64,000 nucleotides of DNA from Njordibacter sp937773555 (GTDB lineage Bacteria; Pseudomonadota; Gammaproteobacteria; Pseudomonadales; Balneatricaceae), in NCBI RefSeq assembly GCF_047730085.1, contig NZ_CP159830.1:310001-374000 (forward strand), given 5' to 3'. A program made the translations under genes and the position numbers. Under the pieces are notes generated by a model, which made no database searches, had not been told where the DNA came from, and saw only the letters and a program-made list of their open reading frames with translations. This document shows positions 56,836 to 64,000 of the stretch, one piece after another (position 1 is the first letter of the stretch; the number at the start of each line of letters is the position of its first letter).

Positions 56836-59688
56836 ATGGAAAAGACATACAACCCTACCGCCATCGAACAGCAATGGTACCAGCAATGGGAAGACAACAA
56901 CTACTTTGCCCCTTCCGGTGAAGGTACACCCTATAGCATTGTTATTCCACCTCCCAATGTTACGGGTAGTTTGCATATGGGACATGCTTTTCAAGATACT
57001 ATTATGGATGCCCTAACGCGGTATAAGCGTATGCAAGGGCATGATACGTTATGGCAAGTGGGTACTGACCACGCTGGCATTGCGACACAAATGTTAGTAG
57101 AGCGCAAAATCCAAGCTGAGGAAGGTAAAACACGACATGATTTAGGTCGAGATAAATTTTTAGAAAAAGTATGGGACTGGAAAGCAGAGTCAGGTGGCAC
57201 TATTACTCGCCAGTTACGTCGCATGGGCGCAAGCGTAGACTGGAGTCGTGAACGTTTCACCATGGATGAGGGCTTTTATACGGCGGTGCAAGAGGCCTTT
57301 GTTCGCTTGTACGATGATGGCTTAATTTATCGGGGTAAACGATTAGTTAACTGGGACCCAAAATTACACACCGCAATTTCCGATTTAGAAGTTATTTCTA
57401 CGGATGAAAAGGGCCATATGTGGCACCTGCGTTACCCCTTAGCGGCGGGCGCCACCACTGCGGATGGTAAAGATTATTTAGTTGTTGCTACCACCCGCCC
57501 AGAGACTATGCTGGGCGATGCTGCGGTTGCAGTTCACCCTAAAGATGAGCGTTACCAGCACCTTATTGGCCAGTTTATAGCCTTGCCGTTAGTGGACCGT
57601 TTGATTCCTGTAATCGCTGATGATTATGTGGATATGGACTTTGGCACGGGCTGCGTAAAAATAACCCCAGCCCACGACTTTAACGACTATGCCATGGGCC
57701 AGCGTCATGATTTGGGCATGATTAACGTGCTAGACCACGATGCGGCCATTGTGCAAATACCCCAAGTGTATACAACTGCCGGTAAAGTAGTCTTAGAGCA
57801 TGATGAAACCATTCCTTCAGCTTATCGTGGTTTAGACCGTTATCTGGCACGAGATCAAATTGTTGCAGACCTTGATGCAGCAGGTTTGCTAGAAGAAGTT
57901 GAAGATCATGGCCTAAAGGTGCCCCGTGGAGATCGTTCAGGCCTTGTTATTGAACCCTTGTTAACAGATCAGTGGTTTGTCAGCACCAAGCCTTTAGCCG
58001 AGCCCGCAATTGCAGCGGTAGAAGACGGTCGCATTGAATTTGTGCCTAAGCAATGGGAAAACACCTACTTTTCCTGGATGCGGGACATCCAAGACTGGTG
58101 TATCTCACGTCAACTTTGGTGGGGGCACAGAATTCCTGCATGGTACGATGATGAAGGTAGTTTTTATGTCGGCCGCAGTGAGGAAGAGGTTCGTAACAAA
58201 CATAATTTAGGTGATATCAATCTTAAGCAAGATGAAGATGTGCTGGATACTTGGTTCTCCTCTGGTCTGTGGACCTTTGGCACTTTAGGTTGGCCCAACT
58301 CTACTGAAGCCTTGGCTAAGTATCACCCAACCGATGTGTTGGTAACTGGCTTTGATATTATTTTCTTTTGGGTAGCGCGCATGATCATGATGACTATGCA
58401 CCTAACCAAAGACGAGACTGGTGAAGCCGAAGTACCTTTTAAAACTGTCTATGTACACGGTTTAGTGAGGGATCAAGATGGTGAGAAAATGTCTAAATCT
58501 AAGGGCAATGTGATCGATCCATTGGACCTAATTGACGGCATTGATCTAGAGACTTTATTAGAGAAACGCACGGGCAACATGATGCAGCCACAGTTGGCTA
58601 AGAAGATAGAAAAGCAAACCTTAAAACATTTTCCTGACGGCATTGCCTCTTATGGCACTGATGCTCTGCGTTTTACTTTGTGCTCATTAGCGTCAACTGG
58701 TCGAGACATTAAGTTTGATTTGGGCCGTATTGAAGGTAACCGCAACTTTTGCAATAAGATTTGGAACGCTACTAACTATGTTTTGATGAACTGTGAAGAG
58801 CAAGACTGTGGCCAAGCAGGTGGTGAAGCTGAGCTGAGTCTTGCAGATCGCTGGATTCTATCAAGGTTGCAAAAAGCGCAACTAAAAGTGGTTGAATCTA
58901 TGGGGGTGTATCGTTTTGATCACGCTGCAGAGGCTCTATACCACTTTATCTGGAGCGAATACTGCGATTGGTACCTAGAGCTATCTAAGCCTGTGCTATG
59001 GGACGATAATGCAACTCAAGCTCAGTTAAGGGGTACTCGGCGTACTTTAGTTGGTGTTTTAGAGGCGGTGTTGCGTTTAGCCCACCCCTTGATGCCATAT
59101 ATTACTGAAGAGATTTGGCAGAAACTTAAAGTTCTTGCAGGTGTAGAGGGCGAGAGTATTATGCTTCAGCCATACCCAGTTGCTGACGAAAGCAAAATTG
59201 ATGAAATGGCTGAGGCCGATTTAAATTGGGTGCGTGGCATTATTGATGGTGTGCGTAATATCCGTGGTGAAATGAATATCTCCCCCGGTAAACCTGTTCC
59301 TGTGCTGTTAAAACAAGGTGATGCTGCAGACCAGAAGCGACTTACTACTAACAGTCAGTTTCTCATCAAGCTGGCTAAGTTGGAGTCTATTACGTGGCTA
59401 GATGGGGCTGCTGAAGCGCCTTTAAGTGCAACAGCTCTGGTAGGCGCGCTGGAAGTGTTAGTGCCTATGGCAGGACTCATTGATAAAGATGCAGAGCTTG
59501 CGCGGCTAAATAAAGAACTGGGTAGGTTGCAAGGAGAAATCAAACGGCTTGGTGGTAAGTTAGGAAACGCCAAGTTTGTTGATAAAGCCCCTGCGCAAGT
59601 GATTGAAAAAGAGCGAGCCAAGTTAAGCGATGCTCAAACTTCCGCTACTACATTGCAGCAACAAGTGGCAAAAATTGAAGCTATTTAA
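56836..59688 (+). CDS. valS: valyl-tRNA synthetase
   Basis: Class I synthetase of 950 residues. HIGH is in PPNVTGSLHMGHAF, KMSKS is in DGEKMSKSKGNVIDP near residue 550, the editing domain lies between them, and a C-terminal coiled coil (KDAELARLNKELGRLQGEIK and onward) binds tRNA. The frame reaches to a TTG, but ATG 56836 gives MEKTYNP as in other ValS. In most gammaproteobacteria valS follows pepA-holC on the same strand; here it is convergent with them. Confidence 0.98.
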   Translation: MEKTYNPTAIEQQWYQQWEDNNYFAPSGEGTPYSIVIPPPNVTGSLHMGHAFQDTIMDALTRYKRMQGHDTLWQVGTDHAGIATQMLVERKIQAEEGKTRHDLGRDKFLEKVWDWKAESGGTITRQLRRMGASVDWSRERFTMDEGFYTAVQEAFVRLYDDGLIYRGKRLVNWDPKLHTAISDLEVISTDEKGHMWHLRYPLAAGATTADGKDYLVVATTRPETMLGDAAVAVHPKDERYQHLIGQFIALPLVDRLIPVIADDYVDMDFGTGCVKITPAHDFNDYAMGQRHDLGMINVLDHDAAIVQIPQVYTTAGKVVLEHDETIPSAYRGLDRYLARDQIVADLDAAGLLEEVEDHGLKVPRGDRSGLVIEPLLTDQWFVSTKPLAEPAIAAVEDGRIEFVPKQWENTYFSWMRDIQDWCISRQLWWGHRIPAWYDDEGSFYVGRSEEEVRNKHNLGDINLKQDEDVLDTWFSSGLWTFGTLGWPNSTEALAKYHPTDVLVTGFDIIFFWVARMIMMTMHLTKDETGEAEVPFKTVYVHGLVRDQDGEKMSKSKGNVIDPLDLIDGIDLETLLEKRTGNMMQPQLAKKIEKQTLKHFPDGIASYGTDALRFTLCSLASTGRDIKFDLGRIEGNRNFCNKIWNATNYVLMNCEEQDCGQAGGEAELSLADRWILSRLQKAQLKVVESMGVYRFDHAAEALYHFIWSEYCDWYLELSKPVLWDDNATQAQLRGTRRTLVGVLEAVLRLAHPLMPYITEEIWQKLKVLAGVEGESIMLQPYPVADESKIDEMAEADLNWVRGIIDGVRNIRGEMNISPGKPVPVLLKQGDAADQKRLTTNSQFLIKLAKLESITWLDGAAEAPLSATALVGALEVLVPMAGLIDKDAELARLNKELGRLQGEIKRLGGKLGNAKFVDKAPAQVIEKERAKLSDAQTSATTLQQQVAKIEAI

Positions 59689-59764
59689 GGCTTTTGAGCA
59701 CGAGCTCTACGATTGGCTTGAGCAGAATCGCTAGTGTGCCCGCTTAAGCAAAGGGCGGTTCAGT

Positions 59765-59794
59765 TTGACATCTCGCTTAATCTAATGCTAGACT
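59765..59794 (+). promoter_or_regulatory. promoter of the cold-shock gene
   Basis: TTGACA (59765-59770) and TAGACT (59789-59794), 18-base spacer, with TG one base before the -10 (extended type). The predicted transcript would have a 5-prime leader of about 125 bases, typical of cspA-type mRNAs. Confidence 0.55.
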
Positions 59795-59928
59795 GTGCAC
59801 CGCACTAGCTTTAGAGTGAAGTGTGAAGATCCAGACCGTAATTTGCGCACTAACAGATAATATCTGTTTGATAAACCGCGCAGATGAAGGCGGTTTGTCA
59901 AATTAATTTAGTAGCAAAGAGTAAGAAT

Positions 59929-60135
59929 ATGAGCAAAGGTACAGTGAAGTGGTTTAACGCCGATAAAGGTTTCGGTTTCATCACTCCAGAAGATGGCGGA
60001 AAAGATTTATTCGTACATCACTCTGAAATCCGCAATGGCGGCGGTTACGCCACTTTGAACGACGGCCAAGCCGTAGAATTCGAAGTTGGCCAAGGCCAAA
60101 AAGGCCCTTGTGCCAACAATGTTGTTCCTTCTTAA
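59929..60135 (+). CDS. cold-shock protein CspA family
   Basis: A 68-residue single OB-fold RNA/DNA chaperone. RNP1 (KGFGFITPEDGGKD) and RNP2 (LFVHHSEI) are intact. The frame extends to 59884 but ATG 59929 gives MSKGTVKWF, the standard start. A promoter 135 bases upstream gives a long leader and a strong terminator follows the gene, so it is a single-gene unit. Confidence 0.97.
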   Translation: MSKGTVKWFNADKGFGFITPEDGGKDLFVHHSEIRNGGGYATLNDGQAVEFEVGQGQKGPCANNVVPS

Positions 60136-60161
60136 TTCGTTAAGAAAATAACATTACAGAA

Positions 60162-60187
60162 AACGCCGCTTTTAGCGGCGTTTTTTT
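60162..60187 (+). terminator. terminator of the cold-shock gene
   Basis: AACGCCGC and GCGGCGTT pair around a TTTTA loop and run into T7. A classic intrinsic terminator 26 bases after the csp stop. Confidence 0.92.
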
Positions 60188-60245
60188 GTCTGTAAAAAAG
60201 TTGATGTCACTCATACTCTTGGGGTAAACGTTCTGTTTTAATAAT

Positions 60246-60746
60246 ATGAAACACTTTCTTGGTGCCAAAAAATCAGTAGCCCATTGGGCCTCATATCTAG
60301 TGCAGCAGGGTAATGTTGATGCACACCATAGTGTGCAAATAGGCATTCGAGGCAATACACGCACCGAAGACTGGTTAAAACCTAGCTATGAACATGGCCA
60401 TGACGTGATCACTATGGGCCGTTACAAACAAATAGGTGCCTAGCAAAGTATCGATATTATCTGTGAACGTATTGGTGACAGGCCGGTTTATATTACCTTC
60501 GACTTAGATTGCTTAGACCCTTCTATAGCACCAGGAGTCTCTAATATAGAGGCGGGTTGTCAAGGCTTTATGATGGGCCAAGTTATGCAATTATTGCAGG
60601 CAACACGGGGTATGAATATTATTGGTGGGGAGGTGGTGTGTTTAATGCCCACCAAAGACAGCCCTCATCAAATTACTGCCATGGTTGCTATAGCTATTAT
60701 GTTTGAAATGATTAGTTTAATCTCAGACAGACATCATTCAAGTTAG
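60246..60746 (+). pseudogene. agmatinase/arginase-family pseudogene
   Basis: One frame carries ureohydrolase sequence from 60246 to 60746, interrupted by an in-frame TAG at 60441-60443. The second half has VYITFDLDCLDPSIAPGVSN, the metal-binding FDxDxxDP signature of agmatinases, and NIIGGEVVCLMPTKD. The first part keeps HSVQIGIRGNTRTEDWL. The N-terminal third, with the GGDHS and DAHxD metal ligands, is missing, so an active enzyme is ruled out. It ends four bases into the holC stop region. Probably a remnant of an amine-metabolism gene. Confidence 0.85.
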
Positions 60747-61168
60747 AGTTTGTGGTACTGCATAGTTCGGCCCAGCTCGTTATATTTGGCATAGTGATCT
60801 CTAGCTGTTTGTAACATTTCTGTTTCTTGTACTACAAGTTCAATAATGCGATCAAATTTTTCAGGCGCTAACGCTTGGCTTAGGTTAATGCATATTTCAT
60901 GGTGATGAGGCTGGGCTGCAGCTGGTGTTGAGGTGTGACCCAGAACCACAATCGCTTGGGCTTCTTCGTGTGCGCAAATGTGAGGAATGAAAGAATCAGG
61001 TTTAAAGGCCCAAATGTACTGATTTAGGTGCAGAGCCTCCGCTTCATCGCGGCAAATAATATAGACCTGCTGTCCAACCCCAAGGCACTTTTCTAACAGC
61101 CGACACAGCAGCGGATAGCGGCTGGCCGGATCATTAGATTTAAGCTGGTAGAAATCTGCTCTACTCAC
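60743..61168 (-). CDS. holC: DNA polymerase III chi subunit
   Basis: A 141-residue HolC-like protein: starts MSRADFYQLKSND, then LLCRLLEKCLGVGQQVYIIC, HLNQYIWAFKPDSFIPHIC, and a helical C-terminus (EMLQTARDHYAKYNELG). Chi binds SSB and, through psi, the clamp loader. It starts two bases after the pepA stop; pepA-holC is conserved in Proteobacteria. The psi candidate is at 38113-39018. Confidence 0.9.
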   Translation of the reverse strand: MSRADFYQLKSNDPASRYPLLCRLLEKCLGVGQQVYIICRDEAEALHLNQYIWAFKPDSFIPHICAHEEAQAIVVLGHTSTPAAAQPHHHEICINLSQALAPEKFDRIIELVVQETEMLQTARDHYAKYNELGRTMQYHKL

Positions 61169-61170
61169 AA

Positions 61171-62652
61171 CTATACCTGATTAACTAAGTGCTGAACTAG
61201 CAGCGGCACACAGCGTCCTGTGGCGCCTTTTTTGGCGCCTGAAACCCAAGCAGTGCCAGCTATATCTAAATGCGCCCATGTGTAGCTTTCGGTAAAGCGT
61301 GACAAGAAACACGCCGCTGTAATAGTGCCTGCAGCACGACCACCGATATTTCCTAGGTCTGCAAAATTGCTGTCTAACTGTTCCTGATACTCTTCACCCA
61401 TCGGTAATTGCCAAACACTATCAAAAGCTTGGTTACCTGCCTTCATTAAGCCTTTGGCAAATTGGTCATCATTACTCAATACTGCACTTGTATGGTGGCC
61501 TAGAGCCATGATGCAAGCGCCTGTAAGGGTGGCAACATCAACCACAGTTTTAGGGTTAAAGCGTTCAGCATAAGTTAAAGCATCACATAAAACGAGACGG
61601 CCTTCAGCGTCTGTATTAAGCACTTCCACAGTTTTGCCAGACATTGTGGTGTAGATATCTCCGGGCTTAGACGCTGTACTTGAGGGCATGTTTTCTGCAC
61701 TGGCCACAATAGCTACTACGTTGGCTTTGAGACCCATATTGATAATTGCTTGCATGGCACCCATAACACTTGCTGCGCCACACATGTCGTACTTCATCTC
61801 ATCCATCGCTGCACCTGGCTTAATACTGATGCCACCGGAATCAAAGGTAATACCTTTACCAACTAACACGTGAGGTTGAGTGCCTTCTTCCCCACCTTGG
61901 TAATTGATTACGATTAGTTTTGAGGGCTCAGCGCTACCCTTGCCCACTGACAGTAGGGAATGCATGCCTAGGCTTTCCATTTCTGCCTCTTCCAGCACTT
62001 GGGTTATAACTTTGTCTGAACCTGCTGCTAATTTGTGACCTTGCTCTGCCAAGAAACTAGGAGTACATACATTACCAGGAAGATTGCCTAGGTCGCGACA
62101 CAAGTCCATTGCTTGAGCGGTGGCTGTCGATTGGTCTAGCTGAGCTTGTGAACTCGTTTGAGCCAATAAAACCATGTTTGGGATAGGCACAATGTTTTTG
62201 TTATTAGTTTTAAATTGATCAAAACGATAACAGGCCTGAACTAAGGCCTCAACGCTAAGGCGCACTTTACTGTTAAGGTCTAAGCTTTTTGTGTCTGCAG
62301 TGGTTAGTTGGTTCAGTACACTATGGCCTGGGTTACTGCTTATTTGTGACCATGCCGCTTGCACTAACTGGCGGTACTTTCTACCACTGAGTTGCTCTGG
62401 TGTTCCGGTGCCGATGACTAAAATACGGTCTGGACCAGGGCCTGCATTAAGGAATAATTGGCTGCTTTTGAACTTACTTGATAAATCGCCACTAGCGATG
62501 GCATGGGAAATGGCACCACTTAGTAAGTTGTCAGCAGCCTTGAGGCTGTCGGTAGTTAAGGTGCTAATGCCTCCGGTTAAATCAGCCAAAGGCAAAATAA
62601 CGCTAGACGCAGTATCAAGTTGAGAGGCGTCCTGTTGTAAAGAAAATTCCAT
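61171..62652 (-). CDS. pepA: leucyl aminopeptidase (cytosol aminopeptidase)
   Basis: M17 metallopeptidase of 493 residues. Zinc and catalytic motifs are visible: VGKGITFDSGGISIKPG near residue 262, MKYDMCGAASVMG and the family signature NTDAEGRLVL near 344. In some gammaproteobacteria PepA is also a DNA-binding protein. ATG 62652 has AGGAG five bases away; a frame of five more residues exists upstream. Divergent from lptF, which is the conserved arrangement. Confidence 0.97.
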   Translation of the reverse strand: MEFSLQQDASQLDTASSVILPLADLTGGISTLTTDSLKAADNLLSGAISHAIASGDLSSKFKSSQLFLNAGPGPDRILVIGTGTPEQLSGRKYRQLVQAAWSQISSNPGHSVLNQLTTADTKSLDLNSKVRLSVEALVQACYRFDQFKTNNKNIVPIPNMVLLAQTSSQAQLDQSTATAQAMDLCRDLGNLPGNVCTPSFLAEQGHKLAAGSDKVITQVLEEAEMESLGMHSLLSVGKGSAEPSKLIVINYQGGEEGTQPHVLVGKGITFDSGGISIKPGAAMDEMKYDMCGAASVMGAMQAIINMGLKANVVAIVASAENMPSSTASKPGDIYTTMSGKTVEVLNTDAEGRLVLCDALTYAERFNPKTVVDVATLTGACIMALGHHTSAVLSNDDQFAKGLMKAGNQAFDSVWQLPMGEEYQEQLDSNFADLGNIGGRAAGTITAACFLSRFTESYTWAHLDIAGTAWVSGAKKGATGRCVPLLVQHLVNQV

Positions 62653-62849
62653 GGTGTCTCCTGACAATGTTACAAATGAATAGCCTTTTGAAGTTCAAGG
62701 CGTTAACCAAAATTTTACGCCAAATTGGGCTTTGTCTCTAGGGATGTATGGCGTTAATGTGGCTAAAATCTTTGTTTTGTCGAAAATCTGATACACTTAG
62801 TGATATTGTTAGCACTAGTAAGCTATTAGTCTGTTAAGAAGTTAGTTAA

Positions 62850-63953
62850 TTGTCCTTAATTACCCGCTACATCAACAAAGAAGTGATGATCACTGCGTTA
62901 GCAGTGAGTCTGGTATTGCTGCTAATTATATCCAGCAGTCGCTTTGCTCATTACCTAAGTAAAGCGGTCACGGGCGAGCTTGACGCTGAAGCTGTGGTAG
63001 AAATTATTTTTAATTTGTTACCGGCATATTTAAGCACACTACTCCCCTTGGGTGGCTTTTTGGGAGTGTTGCTCACCTTAGGAAAGCTAAGCGTCGATAA
63101 CGAACTTACAGTGCTATTTGCTAATGGTGTTAGCCAGCGTCAATTAGTTCAAATTGTTTTGGTGCCGCTATCAATATTAGCAGTACTGGTTGCCATTTTA
63201 AGCCTTTGGCTTGCTCCACAGGCGTCGCGTAACGTTGAGGAAATTCTGTATCAACAGTCCCACACCTCAGAATTTGAAAGTATAGTTCCTGGCCGCTTCC
63301 AAGGTAATATTGAACGCCAGGTTATTTATGCTGAATCCATGAGTGACGATCGTCAGCAGTTACTTAATGTGTTTGTGTTTAATAGGCCTATGGCAACTGC
63401 ACCGCCAGTTTTAATAAAGGCAACTTCAGCCCGGCAAGTCTTTAATGAAACCTATCAAGCGCGTTATTTGCTGCTTAAAGAAGGATCAAGAACAGAAGGC
63501 CAGCCAGGGAGATTGGATTATACGGTAACTAAATTTGACGAATTGGCAGTACGCTTGTTTACTCAAGAGTTACAAATAAACATCACCCGTGGTTTTACTC
63601 TTCCTACGCTAATGCTTTTTGGTTCTGCTAACCCAGACCATAAGGCCCAGCTTTATTGGCGTATTTCACTACCTTTGATGACCCTTATTGTGAGTTTTGT
63701 GGCGATTGCTTTAGGCCAAATTAATCCTCGCAAAGGACGCTTTGCTAGGCTACTGCCAGCAATTCTTATTTATTTGGTATATTTGTCGGTGTTAATGAGT
63801 TTGCGTGATGACATGACCAGAGCAGTAGTTAATGCGGACATTAAAATATGGTTGTTACATATTACGTTCTTGATATCAGGATTATTTTTATTATTTGGGC
63901 GGCAGTGGTATAGACAGCTGGTTAGGAGAGGTAAGGTTAATGCGCCTACTTGA
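62850..63953 (+). CDS. lptF: LPS export permease LptF
   Basis: A 367-residue inner-membrane permease of the LptB2FGC lipopolysaccharide exporter. Three N-terminal helices (about residues 13-30, 55-75, 100-120) flank the conserved LPLGGFLGVLLTLGKLSVDN segment; a periplasmic beta-jellyroll part follows (about 140-250) and three C-terminal helices end with INPRKGRFARLLPA. The start is a TTG (MSLITRYI), consistent with LptF N-termini. lptG begins 14 bases before its stop. Confidence 0.95.
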   Translation: MSLITRYINKEVMITALAVSLVLLLIISSSRFAHYLSKAVTGELDAEAVVEIIFNLLPAYLSTLLPLGGFLGVLLTLGKLSVDNELTVLFANGVSQRQLVQIVLVPLSILAVLVAILSLWLAPQASRNVEEILYQQSHTSEFESIVPGRFQGNIERQVIYAESMSDDRQQLLNVFVFNRPMATAPPVLIKATSARQVFNETYQARYLLLKEGSRTEGQPGRLDYTVTKFDELAVRLFTQELQINITRGFTLPTLMLFGSANPDHKAQLYWRISLPLMTLIVSFVAIALGQINPRKGRFARLLPAILIYLVYLSVLMSLRDDMTRAVVNADIKIWLLHITFLISGLFLLFGRQWYRQLVRRGKVNAPT

Positions 63954-64000
63954 TCTATATATTGCACGTCATATATGGGCTGCAGTGGCCATTGTATTAC
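63940..64000 (+). CDS. lptG: LPS export permease LptG, N-terminal fragment
   Basis: Runs off the right edge. ATG 63940 with AAGG just upstream encodes MRLLDLYIARHIWAAVAIVL, the amphipathic start and first helix of LptG. It overlaps lptF by 14 bases, the common coupled lptFG arrangement. Identification relies on these 20 residues and the context. Confidence 0.8.
   Translation, partial: MRLLDLYIARHIWAAVAIVL

Overview
This is chromosomal DNA of a free-living gammaproteobacterium with moderate-to-low GC. Gene order and gene families resemble pseudomonads: metK divergent from tkt-epd-pgk-fba, argC-erpA-mepM-tyrS followed by an rRNA operon, a FabY-type long ketoacyl synthase, and a long divergent pol III psi gene before rimI. 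The 16S sequence looks, by eye only, like a marine Cellvibrionales/Spongiibacteraceae-type lineage. I could not run a search, so treat the family-level placement as tentative.

Layout. 1-7100: start of rsmE, metK, small unknown genes, a Kef-type antiporter, a MATE exporter, a remnant of a TraR/DksA-type gene and a methyltransferase. 7100-12440: central carbon genes tkt, epd, pgk, fba, all on +. 12460-17380: panC, panB, folK, pcnB, gluQ, dksA, all on -. 17670-25430: sfsA, a Rieske protein, mrcB (PBP1b), a TPR lipoprotein, a six-helix membrane protein, hemL and a ClC transporter. 25600-29950: argC, erpA, mepM, tyrS. 30050-36060: a complete rRNA operon (16S, tRNA-Ile, tRNA-Ala, 23S, 5S) with promoter, antitermination leader, processing stems and terminator. 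36170-49100: a DUF2489 protein, a PatB-like lyase, a frame-disrupted small ORF, holD-like, rimI, SulP, prfC, TatD-like, fabY, a five-gene minus-strand run (DUF1244 to DUF3301) and LexA-controlled dinB. 49110-64000: an RND pump with its adaptor, pdxH, rlmG, an acyltransferase, a SlyD-like isomerase, valS, a cold-shock gene, an agmatinase pseudogene, holC, pepA, lptF and the start of lptG.

Most of the window is housekeeping. No phage, insertion sequence, CRISPR array or defence island was seen. The points worth a second look are small: a TraR/DksA-like fragment lacking its zinc finger (5946-6125), a structured intergenic element with two competing hairpins (2359-2419), a well-placed ATG/SD small ORF that breaks frame (37921-38093), a degraded agmatinase gene at what looks like a rearranged pepA-holC-valS cluster, an IscR-like site at erpA, and a putative long DNA polymerase III psi subunit. 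I did not find a convincing new multi-gene system.
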